Below are positions 21,912-29,911 of a stretch of 64,000 nucleotides of DNA, one piece after another. The notes below the pieces were generated by a model, which saw only the letters and a list, made by a program, of their open reading frames with translations, did no database searches and was not told the DNA's origin. The stretch lies in the NCBI GenBank assembly GCA_907163375.1, contig CAJQUW010011269.1, positions 104,105-168,104 of the forward strand. Direction: 5' to 3'. The position numbers and the translations under genes are program-made. Position 1 is the stretch's first letter. Every line of letters starts with the position of its first letter. This DNA is from Prostheceraeus crozeri. Taxonomy: Eukaryota > Platyhelminthes > Polycladida > Euryleptidae.

Positions 21912-22403
21912 ATGTCGGAAGCGAAAAGTAATAGTAATAATAATAATAAAACTGTTGAATTAAAATTACGTAATATTGTTGACAAAAATACCCCTAAAAC
22001 TATTACGATTAACAAAAAAAAGTATTACAGAAGTAAACCAATGATAGAGAATATTCAATTACAAGAAGAAAAGAATGGCGGGATTCTCCCATTAATTCCA
22101 CTAATAATAGGTGGCATAGCAGCTGCAGGAAGTGTTGCAGGTGGGACAGCTGGTATTGTCCAAGCAGTAAATAAAAATAAATCAGAGAAGGCAGCATTAG
22201 AAGAACAAAAACGACATAATAGAGAGTTAGAGAAAGTTGCTAGGGGTGAAGGAGTAGTAGATAATTTTATTAGTAAATTAAAATTAGTTGATGAAGGAAA
22301 ACGAGTTCTTAAAAATATTCTCCACAATGTTGATGATTTAATTGAAATTAAAGAAACTAAAGATGGTTCTGGAATATATCTAAGTCCTAGTATGATAAGG
22401 TAA
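21912..22403 (+). CDS. core-type minor virion protein with GG cleavage-like motif
   Basis: 163 codons from the ATG in ATTAAAAATG. A lysine/asparagine-rich N-terminus ends at KNGG, then comes a Gly/Ala-rich hydrophobic helix, ILPLIPLIIGGIAAAGSVAG, and a charged helix with EEQKRHNRELEKVARGEG. The end is SGIYLSPS. The arrangement resembles small core or lytic proteins (pX/pVI-like) reported for adintoviruses and Polintons. The GG before the hydrophobic segment could be cut by the element's own adenain-like protease. It sits between capsid and PLA2-integrase genes, all on the plus strand. The reading frame is intact. Family assignment is by pattern only. Confidence 0.6.
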   Translation: MSEAKSNSNNNNKTVELKLRNIVDKNTPKTITINKKKYYRSKPMIENIQLQEEKNGGILPLIPLIIGGIAAAGSVAGGTAGIVQAVNKNKSEKAALEEQKRHNRELEKVARGEGVVDNFISKLKLVDEGKRVLKNILHNVDDLIEIKETKDGSGIYLSPSMIR

Positions 22404-22430
22404 AACATTTATTTTATTTTATCTTTTAAA

Positions 22431-23754
22431 ATGAATTCTACAAATTCCGAAAATTTAATTAAATTAAAAATTGCTAATTTAGATTTATCAAATTATCTAT
22501 TAAACAAAAATAAAAACTCAAATTGTAAAATTTATGAAGGTAACGACGACAAACAAAGTTTGGCTACTACCTACGGTGGTGACATACAAAAAACATTAGA
22601 AAACTTTCCTGGATTTATTTGGAGTAAATATTCGAAAGAAAAACATCTTCCTGGTCATTCATATACCGGTCCAGGAACTCGATTAGATATAAGACTAGAT
22701 GAGAATAATAATCCGAAACCAGGTGAAGAACCGATAAATAGAGTAGATGCCGCAGCTTACAGACATGATTTAGCTTATCGAAATCATGATCTAAGTTCTC
22801 GTCATGCAGCTGATAAGATGATTCAAGAATTAGATAGTATTCAGAATCATACATTAAGAGAAAAAATTGAAAGAATGTTTGTTAAGAAAGCTTTACAAGC
22901 TAAAATATTATTTGGACAGGGTTTAAATGAAACGACAGCAAAGCTGTCTGAGAGCAACGCTCGAACCTACGCCTCCGAAATTCATAAAGAATACAGAAGG
23001 CCTAAATATTTATTGAAAGTAAAAGTATTTAATAAAGATGATATTTGGAGTGCTGATCTTATTCATATGCCGAATGAAAGGGACTACAAATACGCATTGA
23101 CCGTTATAGATTTATATACACGATACGCTTGGGTAAAGCCTTTAAAAAATAAAAGTGGTCTATCAGTTAAATATGCGTTTGAAGAAATCTTTAAAGAAAG
23201 TAAGAGAAAGCCAAAAAATTGTTTGTTGACAAAGGGTCGGAATTTTATAACCGAAACGTTCAGCCACTATTTGAAACTGTTTATTCAACTGAAAATGCAG
23301 GGAAGGCCGTAGTGATAGAAAGATTCAATCGGACGTTAAAAAATAAATTATTCAAAAAATTTACTGAGCAAAGAAATCAGAAATGGTTGAAGATATTACC
23401 AGGAGTTGTAGAAGAGTACAATAATAAAGTTCATTCTGGTATTGAAGAAACTCCAAAGAATGCTTCTGACGACCCTGATTTGATAAGAAAAAAATATTCG
23501 AGAATAATTATTCGAATGAGAGTAATCCGAATTTGCAGAAACTTAAGCCGAAATTTAAAATTGGAGATAGAGTTAGAATATTTAAATACAAGAATAAATT
23601 TGAAAAAGGCTTCGTTGGCTATTGGACTAAAGAAATATTTGAAGTTTGTAAAATAAATCAAACTTATCCGATTACTTACGAAATCAAAGATTTAGATGAC
23701 AAAAATATCAGAGGCCGATTTTATCAAAATGAATTACAACGAACTGATTTTTAA
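22431..23754 (+). pseudogene. phospholipase A2-integrase fusion, two frameshifts
   Basis: One frame (22431-23312) starts with a parvovirus-like PLA2 domain: LPGHSYTGPGTRL (about residue 75), the calcium-loop type sequence, and AAAYRHDLAYR (about 107) with the HD pair. It continues without a stop into a retroviral-type integrase core (WSADLIHM, first catalytic Asp, about residue 206). Near 23215 the frame shifts. The second frame has VDKGSEFYN (second Asp) and VIERFNRT (Glu). Near 23530 it shifts again to a chromo/SH3-like C-terminus (KFKIGDRVRI, FEKGFVGYWTKEIFEV). PLA2 would breach a membrane during entry and integrase inserts the element. The HHCC zinc region usual before an integrase core is not seen. 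Inactive as it stands. Confidence 0.85.
22934..22962 (+). repeat. double hairpin at the PLA2-integrase junction
   Basis: GACAGC-AAA-GCTGTC is followed after TGA by GAGC-AAC-GCTC. It is in frame (no stop in the coding frame) and lies exactly in the linker between the PLA2 and integrase domains. The sequence differs from the PolB modules but the architecture, two stems each with a three-base loop, is the same. Confidence 0.7.
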
Positions 23755-23790
23755 TTATCATTATCATTATTATTGGAACTAACGTTTTTC

Positions 23791-23805
23791 GGGAATTAAA
23801 TTCCC
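23791..23805. terminator. hairpin between convergent integrase and protease genes
   Basis: GGGAATTAAATTCCC is a perfect 7-bp stem, placed between the stop of the plus-strand integrase and the stop of the minus-strand protease. CAATTCCCTTATT repeats follow. A role in ending both transcripts is a guess from position. Confidence 0.4.
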
Positions 23806-24303
23806 TTATTCAATTCCCTTATTCAATTCTAACATAATATCTAGAAATGGTACTCCTTCCTGTAATTTAAATAAAACATAAAGACATAATTGACCGCAAT
23901 ATGTAGTTCCTGGTTTTTGAATTTGAAATGTATTATAAATTCCATTGCCAAGTAATTTTTTGACTTCGTTTGTAGATGGAAGTCCATAAGAGTCGAACCA
24001 ATAGTTCTCAGCCTCCGGGCGGTCGAAATAGTAATTATCTCGATTTTTATTAAAGATACCTGCAGACCAATGTATTCCTTTTTCATCTGACGTATGAAGA
24101 TTTGTTATGAAATTTATAGTTATTGATGGAACTTTGTTCTGGGAACTGAAGGTTCCTGTTGGCTTATTTTTTAGGAATTGTAATTCGTCTCTCATCAGAA
24201 CATGAAAATTCTTTATTCCTAATTCATTTGCGATTTTCTTTAGGTCGAAATTTGTCGTGGTTTGCGTTCCATATAATTTAAAAAACTCCTTTATGTTGCT
24301 CAT
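23806..24303 (-). CDS. adenain-like (Ulp1-fold) cysteine protease
   Basis: 165 codons, start ATG in TATAAAATGAGC. Catalytic elements are visible in the order of the adenovirus protease family: HW (His78-Trp79), an acidic residue in FDSYG (Asp104), a Gln in FQIQKPG (about 128) and TYCGQLC (Cys136). It would mature virion proteins, perhaps including the GG-containing core protein upstream. An unusual stretch, YYFDRPEAENYWFDSYG, repeats the YxFD pattern, as if a GC-rich hairpin segment (GCC-CGGA-GGC) had been inserted in frame just before the catalytic acidic residue. The frame is intact. It is the last gene before the right terminal repeat region and converges on the integrase. Confidence 0.85.
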   Translation of the reverse strand: MSNIKEFFKLYGTQTTTNFDLKKIANELGIKNFHVLMRDELQFLKNKPTGTFSSQNKVPSITINFITNLHTSDEKGIHWSAGIFNKNRDNYYFDRPEAENYWFDSYGLPSTNEVKKLLGNGIYNTFQIQKPGTTYCGQLCLYVLFKLQEGVPFLDIMLELNKGIE

Positions 24304-24620
24304 TTTATAATAAAAAAATTTCTTAAGGTACGCCGGAGTAGGATTTGCTGGTTATATATTCCACGTTTTACAAATGTCTAAGTGGGTGTAGCAGCTGTTT
24401 GTTCTTTCATACATTGTTTCCTTTCAAATGTTTGAGTGGGAAGTCACAGCTCTTTACACTGAAATGCCTTTTCTTCATAAATGCGAGAAGCAGATGTTCT
24501 CTACAATTGAGTGTTCATCTGAGTGCAAAGCAGTAGCAACAACAGGAATTGTAAGAACGCCTGATGAAATGACAATTGTAAATGCTCCTAAACTTATTGT
24601 TAAGAATATGTCAATTCCTT
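24304..24620. other. spacer before right terminal repeat
   Basis: A plus-strand frame at 24428-24685 (85 codons, FEWEVTALYTEMPFLHKCEK...) and a short frame before it contain related phrases: AAATGTCTAAGTGGG near 24374 and AAATGTTTGAGTGGG near 24427. I do not recognise a domain; it may be a relic of a lost gene. Confidence 0.35.
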
Positions 24621-25039
24621 CAAATATTATTAGACACATGATATATTTTAAAAACCTGAAAAACGGATTTAAAGGACGTTTTTGAAAATACTAACTTTAC
24701 GATTTTTACGGTGTCCTGGAACGGTCATGATTTTGGGAGTAAAAATTGTAATTCTCAAATTTGAGATTTTGAAAAATTTGAAAAATTGGGTATTTTTAAA
24801 AACGCCCTAATTTATGAATTTAGGTCTTCATAACCTGAAAAATGACCAAAATTCATGAATTTAGACCATTTAAAAAGTACCATTTTTTTGAAAAATCGGT
24901 ATCTTTAAAAACGACTAAATTCATGAATTTAGGTCTTAAAAACCTGAAAAAGGGTCTAAATTCATGAATTTATGTCGTTTTTAAAGATACCATTTTTTTG
25001 AATTTTATGGTGTCCTGGAACGGTCTTTTGCCCATTACT
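24621..25039 (-). repeat. Polinton right terminal inverted repeat
   Basis: About 419 bases, the reverse complement of the left repeat. It contains two, not three, copies of the GACCGTTCCAGGACACC block and ends CCCATTACT at the target duplication. Scattered substitutions against the left repeat indicate that the copy is not very recent. Confidence 0.9.
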
Positions 25040-25045
25040 TACTCT
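25040..25045. repeat. 6-bp target-site duplication, right
   Basis: TACTCT, identical to 11758-11763. Confidence 0.9.
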
Positions 25046-25132
25046 CACTGAGAGAGGAATTTGCAACATGTTTACTGTTAAAGTTGTCTCTTTTATTTGT
25101 TTCTTTCGAATAAAAGTATTTTCATCATCATC
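25046..25132 (+). pseudogene. 3' end of the LINE split by the Polinton
   Basis: Joined in mind to 11757, this continues LINE sequence. It ends with AATAAAAGTATTTT and a short TCATCATCATC tail, the usual microsatellite-like 3' terminus of a non-LTR element. It shows the Polinton landed within roughly 90 bases of the LINE's 3' end. Confidence 0.65.
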
Positions 25133-25873
25133 TACATACTTTCACGAAAATCTGCCACACGTGACTCACATGTTACCCACATTTCGCGAGGATGACTTGC
25201 ATAAATATCAGAGCACTCTGATAAAAATTACAATAGTCAACTGAACAGCTGATTCACATCAAAACGGCTGAAAATATATGAGGAACGCCTCCCAACTCCT
25301 ACAATTTCAACCAAGGTTAGAAAATAAAGTTTTCATATTTACGAGATCAATAAAATGATACACAGTATAATGAGGTCATCATTAAAGATTATGACTTTTA
25401 TTTTCTGATTTCAAGAAAAGGAAGGATTCATTCATAATTTCTACACATTGCACTTCAAAATACAGTATAACTCGAACTTCTTCAGAATACTTTTATGTAA
25501 CATTCTAGCAAATAGTACTAGCTGACATTCTAGCTAAGCAGATGGTGAATAGGACAATAGGTCCACCACATGCAATTTGATCCCTCAATTCTCAAAAATT
25601 AGTGAGGCATCAAAAAGACAGGAAATGATACTTACACATTAAGGGTAACTGCAAGAATCGATGTATTATAGTATATTACTGACTTCTTGTCCCACGTAAA
25701 GAAGGGTCAAATTTTATCATTCCCAGCTGTCTCTAACTTTGTACCCATAATTCTGCTGCATTTATCACATTTAAATGAAACAACCAATTAAACAAACCTG
25801 AAATACGTAAATAGACGTTCCTAATCAGTAGCCATTGTTAAGAATTTTTTGTAGCCATTATTTTTTTTGTTAA
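25133..25873. other. non-coding DNA, nothing recognised
   Basis: No coding region, RNA gene or repeat recognised. Confidence 0.4.
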
Positions 25874-26160
25874 GAAAGTAAGAAAAAATCGACAAGAGCG
25901 ACTGAGAACTTACTGCTCTATATTTCGCCAACCGACCGTCTCAAGAGATAGAACTTTAGCACTTACGATCTAAGATCTACGATTCGAATCTTAGATTCGG
26001 AAAGCAGATCGTCGTAGAAAAGTACAAAATTATAGATCCACAGATTCAAATCGTGGATCTTAAATCCAAAGTACTAAAGCTGTATCTTTTGTAAATACCG
26101 GTTAGAGAAATATAGAGAAGTCATTCTCGGCAGCCTTGTCTTATTTTTTCTTACTTTATT
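25874..26160. mobile_element. foldback/MITE with ~135-bp inverted repeats
   Basis: The left arm begins AAAGTAAGAAAAAAT and contains CTCTATATTTCGCCAACCG and GATAGAACTTTAGCACTT. The reverse complement of the right half gives AAAGTAAGAAAAAAT, CTCTATATTTCTCTAACCG and GATACAGCTTTAGTACTT. The centre is itself rich in short palindromes (CTACGATTCGAATCTTAG). Flanks read TTTTGTTAAG and ATTTGTAAAG, a possible decayed 9-10 base target duplication. It has no coding capacity. Confidence 0.7.
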
Positions 26161-27816
26161 TGTAAAGAAACATGAAATCGTTTGCAATTCGACGGAGCGA
26201 ATCATCACACCAACGTGGTTGCTGCTCAAGATATTTTTCACGATGTATTTTCAAGATATATTTTCTGGCATGCCATCACATCGACAACTCCGATTGAAGG
26301 TCGGAGCTCTGCTACTAATGCAGATGATGCAGATGCAAATCCATATACTCCTGTTACTCTCTAACAGATTTAAATATACAATTATATCTCATTTAAGTTG
26401 CGTGGTGAGTCGAAGTAATGACTAAATGATGTCGCCAAAATGTATCAGATTGACTGCTGCATAGGATGCAAAGATGATGATTTATTTCTGACAAAATCTT
26501 TTGATGATGAAGGCTAAGGGAACTTGTTGTCATAAATAGATTTTAATTACTCACCAAAAATGAAAAAATGGAAAACACCATCAACTCAAAAATATGTTGC
26601 AAAATCATCTCAAAGAAGATTAACGCACAAACCAGAAATAAAAAAACGATCGTCTCAATAAAGATGCTTAATTCCAACATGAATATCAATTATTAATATC
26701 AGAAGAAATTAATCAAAGAGAACGTCGTGGGCGTATAATAACGTATAAATCAGTGTATGAATTCTTGACTCCACACTACCTTGCTCATCACATGTCTGTT
26801 TGATTCATAAAACACACAGATTTGCTTGGGAATCATTTTCTTAAAAGTTGAAATTAATGAAATATTATCATTTTTCAGTCTTTCTAAAATTCTTACCGCG
26901 CGTTAGGTATTGATCAGGCGTAAAATATTTATCTCATCAATAGAATGATTATTGATCAGATTGAGAGAAGTTATTGAGCCTGATACCTTCATAAAGTTGA
27001 TACATTCTTTGTCATCGGACCTCCTTCTAAGAAATTGACATAAAGTGCCTCAGAGTGTGCGTATAACAATTAGGTCAAAAAGGTTCTTTTCAAAAAAATG
27101 AAGTTAGGTCGTGCAACAGACTAGAATATTGTGCTCAAATCAAATGCTTGGATCATATTGTCTCGCATCGAATTTGTTTTCGGTTTTAAGACTTTACATA
27201 ATTAATAAGTCTATTGTGAAATCAGAAATAAGAGTTTGAAATGTTGAAACTAGACTCATTATCAACTAAAAACTGGCTGCATCTTCTGGGATTTTCCAAC
27301 AGGGCAGTTATCAAAAAATATGGCTTCTTCCGGGAAATTCTATTTTTTTTTTACTGCTTGTCGTAGTTTTCATTATGTTTCATTATTCATTTATCAATCT
27401 CCCTATTATTAACTCTTAATTTTCTATGTTGCAATCTGGGTCCAGTCACATGACTATGACATTGTGAGTGTAGTTCGATGTAGTCTGAGTGTAGTTGTCT
27501 GGAAACTACATTGATTTTCCCGGAAAATCAGTGCGATGTTACTACTTTGTCGCTTCAAGGTTAAAATTAGGTTTCAGGGAGTAACTTGCAATACTTGAAA
27601 TTATTTTTTATTTGAAGTAGATGATTGAATGCACTTTCACGTCAAAACAATTCTAGTATTTTATTTCCATGAACAATATTGCAACAGTATATTGAACAGT
27701 ATATGCTTGATTAAGATCAAACACAACTTTATTCGATTCAGTTTCCAGCTGACTCGTTTGTCAGGTCAGGATTATAGAGAAGATAGTAGTTAATGTGGCA
27801 CAACAAATGTATATTA
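26161..27816. other. non-coding DNA, nothing recognised
   Basis: Only short frames without domains. TTTCCCGGAAAA-type palindromes occur near 27510 but are isolated. Confidence 0.4.
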
Positions 27817-27951
27817 CCGCATAGCTTGCAGTGCATCTATCATAGTTGAACGAACTGTCTGTTATTTGAAACACGAGACGTGAAGCGTCGAGTACTTTAA
27901 GCAACATAGACAGTAAGTTCAATTGAAGGTGGGGCACGATTAACTATGCGG
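27817..27951. ncRNA. 135-nt imperfect hairpin, miRNA precursor or MITE
   Basis: CCGCATAG begins and CTATGCGG ends the segment. Inner matches include GTTGAAC/GTTCAATTG and ACTGTCT/AGACAGT, closing with GAGACG-TGA-AGCGTCGA at the tip. The arms of about 65 bases pair for most of their length with small bulges. There is no reading frame. A non-autonomous foldback transposon is the simpler explanation; a small-RNA precursor is the alternative. Confidence 0.35.
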
Positions 27952-28209
27952 CATCATATTTTCTGCATGGTATTGAGTTCTTGCACTTGTACTTAAAACG
28001 ATCTAAATTATTCTATGTTTCAGTTGGTAAATGATAATGAAAATAAAATTGAGTTATCTTCACCGCAGAATGCAGCAGTTTTCTTTTCTAAAATATATTT
28101 CGGCGAACCGCCCTTCCCAATAAGAGTTATAATTTACATTGATTTCCTCCAACTAATCTGTATGATTTTAAAATCTAATGCATTGTGTCAAAATATATCA
28201 TGGGTGAAT

Positions 28210-28345
28210 GGGGAAATTAACAACAATGAAATTAAAAAAACGATAGATCAAATTGCCAAACAAAAGATGTGCGGCTGGTAAGATACGAACCTACGACCAA
28301 GGTTAACCAGACCTCTGCTCTTACCAGCTGAGCTACGAGCCACTT
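28210..28345 (-). repeat. tRNA-derived repeat (SINE-like), copy 1
   Basis: On the minus strand from about 28345 a tRNA-like head is readable. It has box A TAGCTCAGCTGG, an anticodon arm GAGGT-CTGGTTA-ACCTT (anticodon GGT, threonine-like) and T arm GTAGG-TTCGTAT-CTTAC containing box B. The acceptor stem pairs only if one base is skipped. It is followed by about 60 bases also found in the second copy at 28522-28613. It is a tRNA pseudogene or SINE head rather than a normal tRNA. Confidence 0.6.
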
Positions 28346-28521
28346 ATGCGACTGTGTCAATTGGCAGGATCAAACTCTCACCACCACGCATCAGTTGTCA
28401 TAGCAATTATGATCAATGAATAAATAACTCGTCACAATTGTGACCGCCGACATTAAGGCAAGTAGCGGGGATCGACTGTCCACCAAAGCATCTTAAACCA
28501 TGTCGTGAATGCAATTAAAAA

Positions 28522-28613
28522 CAATGAAATTAAAGAAACGATAGATCAAATTGTCATGCAAAAGATGTGCGGCTGATAGGATACGAACCTACGACCAAGG
28601 TTAACTAGACATA
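28522..28613 (-). repeat. tRNA-derived repeat, copy 2 (3' half)
   Basis: It repeats the body of copy 1 (AACGATAGATCAAATTG, CAAAAGATGTGCGGCTG) and the 3' half of the tRNA-like part. It stops inside the anticodon arm (ACCAAGGTTAACTAGAC), where unrelated AT-rich sequence begins. Confidence 0.65.
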
Positions 28614-29394
28614 AAATAAAGATAGAGAAGTCGAAGATAATGAAGTCAACATAGCACATTTATGTGCAAACAAGCCATAACATTTCCATGGATCCTCCTG
28701 GTGTTGTAGTTTTAATTTTGGCAATCCTGACTGGTTCCATTCTGTTTTCCTATATTATTGTATCCCTTTTATGCATTTTTCACTTTTAATTCTGATAATT
28801 GCGGTCTCTGCGATCAATCCTTCCATTGTGTTAGTTTGAGTCACTCTCGTGATGTTCATGTTGAAGTTTTGTTCTATTCCTTTATGTTGGCTTTCACAAT
28901 GTCTCCATAATAAAAAAGATTCAAACCGTTTTCGGTGAGGTTTCGGAATTTACAATGAATAAAGAAAAGCTGCGTTTGTTGTCACAGGCAACAGCTGGGC
29001 AAATGGTAAAATTCGCAATATCTGACGTGCTCAGGCTAGCAGTTCCTCTCAATCCTAGATAACCTTCGAGTGCGATTTGCTCTTTATACCAGTTATTTGT
29101 ACGGAACTTGCAGATAAGTTCACTTTTTGTCAAGAAATTATAGATAATGCCCACGTTCCCTACCTCGCAATGTGCTTTTGAGGCATGGGAACATAACATG
29201 TGCAACCCTTAGCGACGGTCATTTCAAACAGCCAAAGCGTCCTTCGCCTATTTCGATACATGAAGACTCATGACTTTCTTTAGATTCTAAGATTGCTTCA
29301 ATGGAAACATGAACAGACTCGCGTGTGTAAATACATGATTACATACCCAATGGACATGTACAAAAAGCTTGTTGGAAGAATCAGGATTTTTGGT
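28614..29394. other. non-coding DNA, unassigned ORF
   Basis: A 94-codon minus-strand frame at 28921-29205 has no recognisable domain. Nothing else seen. Confidence 0.35.
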
Positions 29395-29487
29395 TGTTAA
29401 ACAGAAACATTTAGTTTAATTCACAAGCATTTTCAGTCGACATCCACAGGCCATCTTCATGCAAATGATAATTTATATCTGAACCTG

Positions 29488-29550
<63 letters not shown>
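29395..29550 (-). repeat. Penelope-type terminal motif and (TA)n tract
   Basis: On the minus strand GCATGAAGATGGCC and, 20 bases on, GACTGAAAATGC resemble the motif at 7589-7620. A long TA tract lies at about 29498-29546. TTGTGAATTA appears on both sides of the tract in related form. Probably a relic of a Penelope-like terminus. Confidence 0.4.
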
Positions 29551-29911
29551 TCTACAGATAGATGCACTTGTGAATTATGCAAGTAATGACTCAGTTAAAC
29601 AATAAAATTCCTAATTCTCTACATTCACTTACAAACTTGCTGAATAAGGATAATCAAAACCTTTTTGCTATGCATTTATGTGTTATGCATGTACATATAC
29701 AGTCGTGGCCAAAAGTCTGAGTCCACCCATACTATTTATTGTATTTTAGGTTTTTTGATTTGTCTTTAATAAAATTTCTAAAATTTTCATCATTTGCTTC
29801 CCATAACTTATTTATTACGACCAAATACGTGCTCGTTCTATTCATAGCAACTGATGTCAGTGATTTCGTCAGCATTTTACTCAATTTGAACTTAAGTGTC
29901 AATTACCATAG

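Larger units (their letters stand above)
11764..25039 (+). mobile_element. Polinton/Maverick (adintovirus-like) element, 13.3 kb, defective
   Basis: The element begins AGTAATGGGCAAAAGACCG and ends with its reverse complement, and is flanked by the direct repeat TACTCT at 11758-11763 and 25040-25045. A 6-bp duplication is the known Polinton hallmark. Left to right it encodes: a hydrophobic protein, an unassigned protein, penton-like minor capsid and packaging ATPase (plus strand); PolB and an orphan ORF (minus); then major capsid C-terminus, core-type protein, PLA2-integrase (plus) and protease (minus). Base composition is far more AT-rich than the surroundings. Such elements are related to double-stranded DNA viruses and are thought able to form virions. 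This copy has frameshifts in penton, ATPase, PolB and integrase and lacks the N-terminal part of the capsid gene. Confidence 0.95.
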
